A DNA stretch of 64,000 nt from Henricia sp. BOLD:AAB3569. Taxonomy: Eukaryota; Echinodermata; Asteroidea; Spinulosida; Echinasteridae. The notes under the pieces were generated by a model, which saw only the letters and a program-made list of their open reading frames with translations, ran no database searches and was not told where the DNA came from. Within the stretch, counting starts at the first letter, position 1. Each line of letters begins with the position of its first letter. Where the stretch lies: positions 124,001 through 188,000 of the forward strand of contig JBBELK010000518.1 in the NCBI GenBank assembly GCA_037783545.1. The letters run 5' to 3'. Position numbers and translations under genes: made by a program. Below are positions 44,483 to 55,593 of the stretch, piece after piece.

Positions 44483-47400
44483 CTATAGTGAACACATTGA
44501 GAAGTTTTAAAACCTTGCACCATGGTTTTACTCTAAAATGACTTACATGCCTAGTCTAATTTGGGGAAGCGATACTGGTATTGTATGCTGATGTTCAAGA
44601 ACCTCAAGAACAGAATCATGTCGTGCAGATTATATTCTTAAAATAAGAAAATCACCTTGACCTTGGCTACCTCAATTGGATAAATACAATTTAACGTCAA
44701 ATATTCATACCAGTGAACCTGCCATAGTCTCTGGCAAAATGCCATAAACTGACTCCTTGGCCAAGATATCAAGAATCCTCTCAAACAAGTCATTTGTTTC
44801 TGGTGGTAATCCTCCCCCTGTTAAACATTTAAAAAAAATGAACAAAGGCAAAATGAAACAAAGTGTTAAAAGAGAAAGACAAATTAAATTTATTTTTGTA
44901 ATAGGGCGCTGACATACAACTTGCATAGTTACCAGTCTTGGAAAGCTTGTATTCCTTCGCTTTCGACGCCAAATCACGCCATTTCTTTCTCACTTGAACT
45001 AGATCTCTCTCTGGTCCACCAGCTGTGCTCAATCTTTCTGCGGCTCTCTTCCAAGTCCTGCAATTAGCCTTTTTGAAGTATGGCGGACACAATAGGAGGG
45101 CGCACTTTGCACTGGGTATAAAAATCGACTAAAATGCAAAATAACTTAGTTTTTCACTTTACACTTATTAATTTTATTTATAATTCTGTCTATGTATTAT
45201 AATTACAACATGTGAATCAAGTTTTTGGAAAGAAATACAATTGATAAAAAAATTCATACCCAAATGAAATTGCGCCCTCTCCTTTTGTTCCGCCATACTT
45301 CTAAAAGGCTAATAGACTAGATGTAAGTCTCGCGGCAAAGGTCAAATCTGAGCTTTCCGGGCACAACACGACTAAAACGCTTATTCCTATAACACGGGCG
45401 AGATTTTGTTTTTTGTATATAAATTGTTCTGTCCAATCTTAAGTATACAACCGACCCGAAAGTGATTCGGGTAACTAAAATGTTTTTTTACAATATATAA
45501 TACATGCATAATTATCTCTAAAAACGAAAACAAATTATTAGAATTTCGTGACCTGAATAAATTTCTCTGCTAGCATATTCTTCATCCAATTTGGAATAGA
45601 TGACCCAAGTAGTAGGAGACCAGCCTGTAGGTCCCGTGACCAAATTCTGGGAACAAAGGTTTGAAAGAGTTTTTGTGTTCACTGATGAATACCGAACAAT
45701 TTTGACTTGGGCTTCCCCCTTGAAAATGTCAGGCATTTCTGGGAGGGGTCAACAAAGGTCAAACAGGGGTCAAAATTCAAATATATTCCAATCGTGTCGA
45801 TATGCATATCAAATTACTCGTCTAGTCATGAGGATTCCAAAAATGTATAGTTTGTTAAACCTGCGACCATAAATGAGGGCGCTGTGGTCAAAAACGTCGA
45901 AAGGTCAACGCACTTTTGACTGGTGGTCAAATTCACCAACACAGTAACATTATCCGATTCTAATGATTTTAGTGTCTAATAATATGTTTTCTGACATGGC
46001 AAATTCAACTAAGCAACTTTTAAAAGTAAAAGTGGTTGCCATAACCTTGAAATTTCAAAATGGCTGCTAAAAGGTTAACATAAATTAGCCAAAAACAACA
46101 ATTTTTTTCCCAAACCCATGGATAAGAAATTATTAAATGTTTGTCACCGAAACGTCACGAACAAGTGAAACACTCCATTTTTAAAACAAATAATGATTTT
46201 TAATTATGTGTATCCTTTTTCTTTAGAGCACATGTTCGATATAATATTGTACAGTATACCATATAAAGTGTATTGGTAAATGATGATGATGGGCTGTGAA
46301 TATCTGCAACAATATAGCTTCAACAACATGTTCCCTCATTGGGTAAAAGTTTATGGATGCAATGAAACTGACATTTTACGCTTGGTAAGTACCTCATTGA
46401 ACCTTTCATCCTTTTTTCATATGTGATTGGACCAAAGACACAACAAAAAGTTAATATTTACAAAACAATTGATGGCTTAAACTAGGTTTAAATGGGCCAG
46501 AGCCCATATGGCAATATTATTACATTCCTCAAGCTAGTAATATTAATTGAGTATACAGGACATATAATACTCTGAATCATTGCGACCTTATTTCATGCTT
46601 GATGAAAATTGGTCGATTTACTTGATCTTCTCTGACCCGTTCTTATTAAATAATCAGATCTGGTTCTAGGATGTGACTTTGCTGCACCGAAAAAAAACAT
46701 CTTTTGATTAGCTTGACCCGTATAACAAACTATACATTTTTGGAATCCTCATGACTAGACGAGTAATTTGATATGCATATCGACACGATTGGAATATATT
46801 TGAATTTTGACCCCTGTTTGACCTTTGTTGACCCCTCCCGGAAATGCCTGACATTTTCAAGGGGGCAGCCCAAGTCAAAATTGTTCGGTATATATCAGGG
46901 AACACAAAAACACTTTCAAACCTTTGTTCCCAGAATTTGGTCACGGGACCTACAGGCTGGTCTCCTACTAAAGTGTGGATTAATGTGAAAATGAATGCTT
47001 CGAACTTGGGCACACTAAAAATAGTCTGCAAGCTCTACTTCTGGTAGATGACGTTTCGCCTATCGCCAGCGAGGTCTGTATGTACACTGTAGGCCGACGT
47101 ACGTCGGCTGCTGTGCGTGTTGCATATCTTTTGCTGCATGTAGTTTACGATCTTCAAAGATTGACTTGTCGGCTCAGAAAATATCGTGAATATTTACATT
47201 TCGATTGTTTATTTTTGATTATATACCCCACTTCATCAATTGGAATGCAAGATTATATTTAGAGATACGCGTTTTGGGCCGTCTGAGTTTACAAAAACCT
47301 GCGTTACAAACAAAATAATCCAAGAATTTCGCTCGCGACGTGCGTTGAAGAGATAGGGTCTTGTGCCCGGAAATAACTGGTCTCGCGCGGTCTCGTACGT

Positions 47401-48593
47401 TCGCGAGGTCAACTTACATAGTCTATAACAACAAAATACATGTAATATCATTTGTCAAGAAATTGAAAGATTTGCAATATCATTGTATAATTTTTATAAT
47501 TTTTATTGTTATTACTTGTTTATACACGGTGACACGTTCAACAATACAGTGTTGATTTTTAAGAGGTCGTGTTAACGTTAAAATATAAAAAAAAGTAAAA
47601 AGCGATCTGCACTAGTATGAGCATCTACATGTACATCCTCAATTCTGAGGTGAAATCATCAATCCTCCCCTATTGGGAAAACGTCCACCGAGAATCAAGG
47701 GAGCAGATACCCAAAATGCTAGATTGGGATCAAATTAAATTAAAATAAATGGATATACGAGAGTATAAACAAAATATTAAAACAGATAAGATGTCAACTG
47801 TAAAATATGGTAAAGTAACAGGCTAAAAGCGTAAAATAAGGGTCTGATCCAGATAAATTGTGCCCCTTTTCCAAAAAAAAAAACAGTCAGAACGAAATAT
47901 TCCCAGCCGGTTTTCTTTCGTGTTATTCTTTTTTTTTTTACAGTACCTGTAATTGAGTAAATAAGGCCTGGATCTGAAAATGTTGTTATCACCCGTGTCT
48001 TATATCACTGTAAAAAAGACACTTGTTTTAGTCTTTATTGTTAGCAGTGTATGCTTTAATTGCAAAGTTGTAAACACAATTCAACATTAACATCATCACA
48101 TGACATTTGACCTCAAATTTGTGAACATAAATTGTGTCTATATACTTCTCTTAATCAAGGATATCACACCATAAAAATCTGTCAATGCAAAGTCGTTTAC
48201 ACCAAACTACAAACTACTGAATTTGGAACCACAATAATTATAAACAAACAAGTTGTGACATCTTAGGCTAGATTCCCCACACAAGTTTACCTTTTCTTCA
48301 CTGCGTTCTCATTGCTGCAACTCTTTCCGCCTGTACCAAAAAGTGCTGTTTTGTTTAGTGCCACAAACTCTATCAGAACTTCAGTTTCTGAAAAATCTTT
48401 GCTTCGTGGTCCCCTTTTTCTCTTTTTCTTAATTGAATAAATTAGTTTTGTGATATTTAATGTATTAGTCTCAGACAAAAATGTGCCAATTATCGTGAAA
48501 GAGATTACAAGTGAATAAACACTAGAATTCAAGCTAAATTGTTTTTGATGGTTGCTTAATTACCTCTTTGAAAAGATCTACCATGTGGTTCAT
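44147..48593 (-). CDS. Myb/SANT-like DNA-binding protein gene, five exons
   Basis: Model on the minus strand: 48593-48564, 48427-48291, 45057-44933, 44817-44711, 44482-44147 (735 nt, 244 residues plus stop). Every intron is GT-AG and all phases agree. The protein begins with a short leader and a basic KKRKRGPRSK, then a three-helix Myb/SANT-like domain split over two exons (DFSETEVLIEFVALNKTALF; TWKRAAERLS; DLVQVRKKWRDLASKAKEY), the TGGGLPPE box usual after it, a helical segment, a second basic patch (PRKRAA), an Ala/Pro/Thr-rich linker and a C-terminal Lys/Glu-rich coiled coil. This resembles MSANTD and NAIF1 proteins and the Myb-like partner protein of Harbinger transposons; which of these is open. 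It should act in the nucleus as a DNA-binding, probably multimeric, factor. The first exon is the least certain (weak acceptor at 48428). Confidence 0.8.
44711..44817 (-). CDS. Myb/SANT gene, exon 4
   Basis: 107 nt between acceptor TTTAACAG and donor CTG|GTATGA. Completes the TGGGLPPE motif and encodes a helix (NDLFERILDILAKESVYGIL). Confidence 0.82.
44933..45057 (-). CDS. Myb/SANT gene, exon 3 (helices 2 and 3)
   Basis: 125 nt between acceptor AATTGCAG and donor ACTG|GTAACT. Encodes TWKRAAERLSTAGG and RDLVQVRKKWRDLASKAKEY, the recognition part of the Myb/SANT-like fold. Confidence 0.85.
45609..45860. repeat. Inverted repeat arm in the Myb/SANT gene intron
   Basis: TAGTAGGAGACCAGCCTGTA...AGGATTCCAAAAATGTATAG is inverted at 46725-46970 with over 90 percent visible agreement; spacer about 865 bp. 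Confidence 0.9.
46640..46970. repeat. Composite inverse arm
   Basis: 46640-46722 is inverse to 43840-43930 and 46725-46970 is inverse to 45609-45860. The two modules are adjacent here but 1.7 kb apart on the left, with exons 3-5 of the Myb/SANT gene between them. Confidence 0.85.
46971..48290. other. Remainder of the Myb/SANT gene intron
   Basis: AT-rich intron sequence with no further gene or repeat recognised. Confidence 0.4.
48291..48427 (-). CDS. Myb/SANT gene, exon 2 (basic region and helix 1)
   Basis: 137 nt ending at donor AAG|GTAAAC. Encodes KKRKRGPRSKDFSETEVL and NKTALFGTGGKS. The 5' acceptor (TTCAATTAAG) has a weak pyrimidine tract. Confidence 0.78.
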
Positions 48594-48887
48594 GGTACAA
48601 TTAACATGCCATTTTCTACAAAAGGGTATGCAGTAATAATGCATGGTGGCCATGTTAATATCGTTTGCATCCGAGTTACTCGGACTACGCTACAGCCAAT
48701 ATGACTACATGTATTATGAAGGCCTAGTCTAAACAAATATACTCGGTATTCGACAATGTTTCCATTATTCTGCCTTTCAAAAATCACCGCGCTCAGCAAA
48801 ATCAAGAATTGTTTACTTTGCCTAGTTCAAGTTGTACACCCATGCAACACCCAAAGGAAAATAATGGTTGTTAGGGAAAACTATTGT

Positions 48888-48962
48888 GCCTTATATAACT
48901 CAGCTTGTAAAGCATATATCTACCCGGTGAGTCAGAGATCTTTGGTTCAAATCCTGATGACA
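48888..48962 (+). repeat. tRNA-like sequence (SINE head or tRNA relic)
   Basis: TAACTCAGCTTGTAAAGCAT resembles a polymerase III A box and GGTTCAAATCCTG a B box, about 40 bp apart. The acceptor stem does not pair well, so it is not called as a functional tRNA gene. Confidence 0.4.
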
Positions 48963-50065
48963 GGGGCGGATCCGTTGGGGGCGCACGCACCCCCAACCCC
49001 CTCCCCCTTTCAAAAAACAATTATATTATTTATCTCCCAAGTGTTTGGTTGTTTCATTTGGGATTCATTGTTCATGAATATGAACAATGTTACCAAGTCC
49101 CGACCCCACCCTAAAGGGGCATTCCTTTGGTCACTTTTCATCCGTTTTGCATGTGTTGCGTTTGCGCTGCGATTGTCCGTCTACTAGCTGTATCGGTCTA
49201 TAAAGCGATTCGGACACAAACGCAACGCACTCACGAGACCGATGAAAAATGGACCTCAGAGAAAGCCGCTTAAGGGGTGGGCTTGTGCTGGAGGGGTGGA
49301 GTGGTTAGGTGCATAAGAAGGAAAGAAACAAAATCAACTTATTATAGCTTGCTTTTTTTTATTAATGATTTATAAAACTTATACAAGTATACATGATGAT
49401 ATGCATAGAACGCACAAAACAATGTTAATTTTCAGCACAATACTCTGCAACTTTAGTCTGAGTAGTATTCGGTACATTTGGCTTCAGAGGATTGTTTTAC
49501 GAAGTAAAGTTTGGACCGAGAACCAATCGATGGACAACAAAGCATTTGCAATAAGGTCATGGAAAGTTTATGGCTTCTGACCTTGTGTGCAAAACAGGTT
49601 GACATTTTTTTTTAGTGTTTGGTCAAAAATCTGAAATTTTTCCCACTCGAAACTTAGGGTTTTTCCATCAAATGTGCACATTCCATTGCTAGATGAGTCA
49701 TTTTAAAGAATTTATAATCAACTTCCCAACTCTTACCAAAGTCATTTCCGAGTTGCAGGGTATTCTGCAATTGCTTTAAATTTTCCTAGTCTTCAAATTA
49801 CGAACAGCTGATAGGGCTGTGTATGGGAAGAATTGAGCAGTTGACTATTGATCAAACCCTATGTACACAACATAAGACTGGCTGAAGAAAAATCAGTTGC
49901 ATAAAAGAAACCACCAATATTTATCACTTTCTTAGTTCTTACGCTTGATAAGTAATTTTAAGGGCAAGTAATGGGCAACTTTTTAATTCTTACATTTAAA
50001 TTGTTCGCTTAAGACTATCGGCAAGTTTTAAAGATGCCGTAAACATTTAAATTGTTCTTATTTAA
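48963..50065. other. Gene-poor stretch
   Basis: AGGGGCGGATCCGTTGGGGG at 48961-48980 looks like one end of a hAT-type element, but its partner was not found. The 143-codon open frame at 48756-49187 crosses the tRNA-like relic and has no domain. Confidence 0.4.
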
Positions 50066-50197
50066 AGATGTATGCTTGTCACCAATGCGCGTGCGCCAAA
50101 TTCGTTCCACGAAATACGCAGCTCCACAGCAAAGGCATGGAGCTGCGTATTTCGTGGCACAAATTTGGCGCGCGCGCATTGCTGACGAGCCTGTGCC
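50066..50197. mobile_element. TTAA-class fold-back MITE, left end worn
   Basis: Palindrome with GCCAAATTCGTTCCACGAAA and TTTCGTGGCACAAATTTGGC arms around CAAAGGCATGGAG. Right end ATTGCTGACGAGCCTGTGCC. The left end (GCTTGTCACC) has lost AGGCACAGG, so the TTAA cannot be checked. Confidence 0.8.
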
Positions 50198-50311
50198 TTG
50201 AAGAGGAAATGAAAGAACACTTCACTATCATAGCAGTCTTCACATGTATTGTTAACACAATAAAATACTTAAATGGCAACATTTTAATTCATTTGAGTAA
50301 TTTTCAAGTAT

Positions 50312-50411
50312 TGGGTCCAGCCTCATTAAAATACATTCATACAATGGATTTGAGCGGGTTTCAACCCCCTGAAATCCATTGTATGAATGTATTTAAATGA
50401 GGCTGGATCTG
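50312..50411. mobile_element. Hairpin element GGTCCAGCCTCATT, about 100 bp
   Basis: GGTCCAGCCTCATTAAAATAC...CAATGGATTT pairs with AAATCCATTG...ATGAGGCTGGATC; the loop is GAGCGGGTTTCAACCCCCTG. A related pair without the long stem is at 28502-28547. Confidence 0.8.
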
Positions 50412-50687
50412 CCACTGAATTACCCGAAAACTGTGACATTAAATGAACATTTTTTCCCCTTCACATGGATGAGCTGCAGAAATCAATGTTACAATACACA
50501 TACACAAAATGCAAATTAAATCAAGCATTTCACATTATCCGATTCTGCTGCTTTGAAGACGTAATCATCCTGACTGTCAATGGGAGAATACCTGATCTGG
50601 ATCATTCAGATTTCAGTTCCTGGAAGGCCTTGACTGCTTCATTTGGATGCTTTAACTTCACATGTCCGGAATCTGTCAGAGGAACAG

Positions 50688-50900
50688 GGGCCAATTTCAT
50701 AAAGCTGTTTACCAGAAAAAATGCTAAAATTCAAAATTTGTTGATGAAAATTGTACACCAACTTGTGTTTTTAGCAAGAAGAGCATAACACTCGTCAATT
50801 CCAATACACATATAGGATTTCGACTAAAAATCATTTTTTTTAAGAAAACAAATTTTGGATTAACCAACTTTTCTGTTAAACAACTTCATAAAATTTGCCC
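50688..50900. mobile_element. MITE with TIR GGGCCAATTTCATAAAG, CAG TSD, 213 bp
   Basis: Ends GGGCCAATTTCATAAAG and CTTCATAAAATTTGCCC, flanked by CAG (50685-50687 and 50901-50903). Confidence 0.85.
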
Positions 50901-50903
50901 CAG

Positions 50904-51868
50904 CTCATAAATAAGACAAGAGCTCACTTCACTCCTATTAAACTGAAACATTAAGGACTGCTTTTACAAAATAAATCTGCCTGCTGTCTTAAGCCCAAGT
51001 CAAACTTACTTCACGTCAAAATAAAAGTAAATGTGGACAGGTATTTTACACCATACACATGTAAATTTCACATTAAATGTTGCTATGACATAAAGTTCAC
51101 ATTCGAAAACCAAATTGATGTGAAATTTGAAGCAAGACAATTTGTGGGATTTAGCTTTTTACCTGCTTGCTGTCCCTGTGGATGTTTTAAAATTGACATC
51201 ACGTTTGGAGTTGACATCACGTTTCTCCTCGCACTGTTGTAGAACTACTTTCTGGCAAAATAAAAATAAATAAAAATTTTCCCTAAGCTACAATTCTCAG
51301 GCAAAAAACACCAATAGGCCAGTCTATTTATTTCGGCAACAAGGACTGCCGATTGTGGTTTAAACCACAATAATTTAACAAAATTGTTCACAAGCAAATC
51401 GATCACAACCTAGAGACTGGACAGGTTGCTCACCCGCTACGCAACTCACCCTCGGCCAAAAGTTGAGGATGAGACGTAGGTCTGAACGAAGGCAATACAA
51501 CTCGTGACAGACACTATTCCAGTCTGGAGACTCTCCATCCATATACTCAAAGTTTTTCGACGGGCGTCGCCGTCCTTTCGCAACCTGAAAATTAATAATT
51601 GGGTACTGATTACAAAATCAATCAATCCACAGAAATATTCAATTATTTAATTTACACAAAGGTACTCAATCTGCTCAACAGCTTATCAACACTTTGTGAG
51701 CTTTAAACAAAAAACTTTCTGGATCATCATCCAAAAACAATCCTGTTGTTTTCAATAATATTGTGTTACACATACACCAAGATCCCGCATCTCCGCGGCT
51801 TAAACCTCAACACTACCATTTTAAAGGTAATCGGTAATCCTTATGTCTACAAGAAAAACGAAATTATA
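50904..51868. other. No gene recognised
   Basis: Sequence between the MITE and the 3' side of the DIRS element. It may contain the terminal repeat of that element, but no pair was identified. Confidence 0.35.
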
Positions 51869-52640
51869 TTAAAGGCCTAAAGCCTTAGATACTGATAACA
51901 TGCGTTCATTGCTGTCCTTAATGTATGTGTCTTTAGCTATATCCGTCTTCCACCTTCCATGCCTTTTAAGTAACCTATCTTGTACACCAGCGTTGGCGGC
52001 TGCCGAAACGCCTCCCGCTCTCAGGCTGTGCACGCCAAATGTTGACACATCTGGTACCAGTTGACGCAGGGCATCTAAAATTAATTCCCGTGTCCGTGTA
52101 TATAGGAAATGGGCTGATTTAATTCACGAAGTTTGAAACCTTTTTTGGTTTTAGAAAAACCGCGAAAAATAAATTCACCTGGCTGGACCTGACTCAATGA
52201 AATGTAGGATTTAAGAATACTGACTGGGCAAGCCGTATAATCCACTTTACTGATAAGTACATGCTTGCCTTCCCTGTATACGTCGGTTTTACTCGATGGA
52301 ATAAAGATTTTAACAGCGTTCTCCAAAAAAGTCAAGTGTTCCAGTTTTATTTGTGAGAGCTCATTAAAGCGGAGAAAACCGGCGTAAGCTATCACGCACA
52401 TCGTTAAGTTCTCAAACTCATCAGGTTATTTTCACCGGCTTTGACTGAATTATGGTATGACGTCACGAGCTGAATTAAAACGTCTGCTGAAATGGGTTAT
52501 TTTTTGACTACTGGTTTTGCAAGCTTTCTTTTTAAAACCTTTATGTGTGAAGGCGACAATATTGGATCCTCGAATATTTGGATCCTCGAAACCTGCTAAT
52601 TCATGTGCCCATGCAAAAGCCGCGACTGCTTTGGCAATCG
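51869..52640 (-). pseudogene. DIRS tyrosine recombinase, frameshifted
   Basis: The N-terminal piece (about 52600-52430) contains LKRKLAKPVVKK. The next frame (52401-52081) has AYAGFLRFNELSQIKLEHLT with the first catalytic Arg, IPSSKTDVYREGK and TACPVSIL. After one frameshift near 52090 the last frame (to the stop at 51869) has FGVHSLRAGG, RHGRWKTD and DTYI. The R, H-x-x-R, H/W and Tyr positions of the tyrosine recombinase active site are all visible, but in separate frames, so the copy is inactive. Confidence 0.9.
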
Positions 52641-52985
52641 GAGCGGGGGAATTAGCTGAAATGGCTTAATTTGTGTCAAAAGGATCAGGCCGGTAAGACC
52701 GTTTAACCGTAATTTAAGGCCCAATCTTTCCACTTAACTACTGAACTCGAATAGCAGTTGACGGTCGATTCCGCCCTTGCCTTAAGCACTACCCCGGGCA
52801 GCTCGCGTGCTAATGCCTGTATAAAGTCCGGATGTTCTTGACCGGTCCTTTTTTCCGTTCAAAGTCCTGTATTGAATATTACCTGTATAACAAATAAAGG
52901 TCAAGTCTAGATTACTATCTGGTAAAGCAAAGTAAACTTATACATTAAAAACTAGTCTAATTGCCAGAATTGTAGGCCTACTCCT

Positions 52986-53900
52986 TCAAATATTCGCAAT
53001 GAACTCTTCATTTTTACCTCGGCCAGGTATGAATAGACCTGGGTACCATGGAATTTCATAAATGCCCACAACAGCTCTTATCGGATTAAAACCGTCTGGG
53101 AAGAGTAACGGCCAATATGGCGCTGAATACCACTTTGGACATATCAAAGTCCCTCCAACTTTTGCAAATTGCATATATAGGATCACCCTGGATAGGCCTA
53201 TGATCGATATTGGCAGAACTAGCCAATTATTTTCCCCTTCCCATAACTTATCAAAAAATTGAAAGCATTGATCCGATACGCTCCAATCGTCATTGTCAAT
53301 AATTCTACTAAGCTTGTCTGCTCTCTCATTTTGAGATCTTGGGACCCACTCCATCTCTAAGTGGATATTATTCTCCATGCAAGTTTTACAGATGCTTACT
53401 GCCGTTTCTTGCAAATCACTTTTCATACTGCCTTGAACTGCAATTTTTTCTACACTCTGGTTATCCGTAAACCATTTAGTCCTTCGGCTGGACAGTTCAT
53501 GTGCTACAGATTTTAGGACTAGCTCAACAGCTTTCAGCTCTCTCCATGCAGAGCTCTTTTGGCATTCAGTATACTGTTCCATAAACCATGTGCTACAGTA
53601 TTCTGCAATATTTACTATATGGCACTACTACTGGCATCTGAAAAAAATATTATGGAACACTCGGCTTTTGGTACCAATTGAGCCTTATTCAAACCTTTCA
53701 CGTTTGATTTCCAAAAATTTAATTCAAACCAGGCCTCTGTTGATGGTGTTAGCGGGGAGTCCCATGTGGATCGTTTTTCCACCGAGATCTGAAGGGCCTT
53801 TGTCATGATTCTAGCCATGTTACCGGTAACCAGATTAGTTGACATAATCTTTCCAACAACTTTGGCTATTAATCTAGCTGTCACACTACTTGTCACCATT
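52986..53900 (-). pseudogene. DIRS RNase H and connection
   Basis: A frame at 53582-52986 carries SSAWRELKAVELVL, KWFTDNQSVEKIAVQGS, LEMEWVPRSQNERADKLSRI and DNDDWSV, matching the RNase H of DIRS elements with its E...D...D acidic residues. The preceding frame (53899-53615) has a WxS/PL...WF..N linker and FFSDAS at the start of the RNase H fold. The two are separated by stops or shifts near 53600. Confidence 0.88.
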
Positions 53901-53994
53901 TTCTGGGAAATATCCTTAATTCCATATAAGATACTCTCAATACGTCTTGTGGGAATTGTGAATGAGCCCTCCTCCAGATTGATAATCCTTGGTT

Positions 53995-54715
53995 TCAGTA
54001 CCAGAAATAAATAATAATAATAATAATAATGATATCATAACCCAACCATTCCAACTTCTGTACTGGTTCCCATTTACCCTTTTGTACATTCGGTACAAAG
54101 CCAGAAGCTATCATATCTGCTTTTATTTCCTTACTCACCCGCAGGGCTTCGTTAAAGGTTTTAGCAAACCCAAGACCATATCGTCCAGGAAGACTACTAT
54201 ATAGCCTTACCCTCCCCTCTCCACTTTTAACCAGTGGGCGTAATAGCTTAGTAAAAATGTAGGGGGCAGATGACAGACCGAATGGTAACTGCTTGAATCT
54301 GAAAAACCCAGTCTTGGACCGACCAAGATTCCAGGCAAATCCCAGAAATTCTCTGTGAGCCGGACAGATATCAATGTGGTGATATCCACTCTTTAAATCA
54401 AATTTGAATGCAAAGCCCCCTTCTCGTAGGAAGAGAAGGGCAGTGCGCATATCCTCGTATTTTACGGATATCTTATCGAGACTCTCATTCACCAACCTTA
54501 AATCTAGTATTAGTCTCTTCTTACCATTAGCCTGAATCGAGACTGTCAATGGGTTGACAACTGTAGGCCGCTTTTTGCAGACTCACTTCGACGGTACCTA
54601 AATCAACCAACTCCGAAATAGCTTGTGAAACAAATTCTGTGTGGTTTAGCGCAGACTTGTTGTTTTTCGAAAACATTTCAAGTGGGCGTGTTTGGAACGG
54701 AATGGCATAACCCAA
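53995..54715 (-). pseudogene. DIRS reverse transcriptase, frameshifted
   Basis: 54715-54527 holds GYAIPF and the lead-in. 54549-53995 holds KKRLILDLRLVNESL, FAFKFDLKSGYHHIDI, FRFKQLPFGLSSAPYIFTKL and a C-terminal KLEWLGYD. The region expected to give the YxDD active site is shifted: a LDD-containing reading exists only in an alternative frame around 54175-54205. The frame then runs into a TAA microsatellite (54006-54031), reading as poly-Ile. Confidence 0.9.
54006..54031. repeat. (TAA)n microsatellite
   Basis: AATAATAATAATAATAATAATGAT inside the decayed RT. Confidence 0.9.
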
Positions 54716-54922
54716 TCTTATTGTGTTGAGTATAAATTCCGGGGCCCCGATGCTTTCCCAAAATTGGAAGTGGTTGTGAAGCCTATTTGCTACAATAATT
54801 CCTGGTTCCCACTTCTCTCTTCGTATTCATAATAGTCATCAACTATACTTGAATCTGGGTGATATGGATCACACACTTTAGTATAACTAGTACAATCATC
54901 AAAATGACATACATCGTTACAC

Positions 54923-55400
54923 TTAACTCTCTCCTGTTCGGGCAGGTGGCTTTCCAGTGACTCCAGCTGCCGCAGACGAAGCAGCTTCCTCCCCCGTAGC
55001 CGGGGGTGGCCCGACTTGTGCTGCTAAAGCTGGGTTAGGGACGAAAATTATAGCCAGCAAAACCGCTGCTAGGACCAGCCGCATCCCTCTTGAATTTCTT
55101 GGCTTGGGATAACGATGGTGTCTCTGATCGCTTCTGTTTGATCTTCCTGGCCGCTCTGTTCTCGGCGCAAGTGATCTTGCCGTCATCCTCGTCATCCTTC
55201 GCCAGCTCGTGTTGCTCGTATTCAGAGACCGTAGCCCAACCGTACAGACTGGTGTCGGCTAGCCGAATCAACTTCTGTCTCTCCTCCAACTTCTTTGAGG
55301 CCTTGGACAATGTGGTAAACAACGACGATCCTTCTTCGACAAGCTCCAGTGCGGAGCCGGCTAGGTCTTTTATTTCCCTGCAAACACATAAACAAAAACA
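54923..55400 (-). pseudogene. DIRS gag-like region
   Basis: The frame 55379-55035 reads through LEERQKLIRLADTSLYGWAT, VSEYEQHELAKDDEDDGKI and ENRAARKIKQKR, a pattern known from proteins upstream of RT in DIRS and related elements. A pyrimidine-rich stretch and CAG at 55380-55410 look like a splice acceptor, so the first part may be an intron. The next frame (55195-54923) is Ala/Pro-rich and continues toward RT. Confidence 0.65.
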
Positions 55401-55593
55401 AAATTTAGGTGAACTATATTTTGTTTTAAAAGTAAAAAAGACGATACTACACTGTTGCCAGACTGGCCTGAAGTGACCTAAACCCACGCCCCATTCCAAT
55501 TGAACGCACGTTACGTATTACGTAACAGTCCCCATAGACTGACCACGAGAACCACGCACCGTGAAGAAAGTGAATATTTTCTAATTCACTCCC

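Larger units (their letters stand above)
51869..55400 (-). mobile_element. DIRS-type tyrosine-recombinase retrotransposon, decayed
   Basis: On the minus strand the order is gag-like, reverse transcriptase, RNase H, tyrosine recombinase, with no integrase or aspartic protease. This is the arrangement of the DIRS order. Each domain is recognisable but the frames are broken at several points. Terminal repeats were not located. Confidence 0.88.

Noticed and set aside
48888..48962. A functional tRNA gene
   Set aside because: A- and B-box-like motifs are present but the stems do not form; kept only as a tRNA-like relic.
52081..52401. A bacterial or phage integrase from contamination
   Set aside because: It is linked in order to RT and RNase H of DIRS type on the same strand, so it is the recombinase of a retrotransposon.
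55090..55476. A 128-codon plus-strand open frame
   Set aside because: Antisense to the DIRS gag-like region; Ser-rich only because of the opposite strand.
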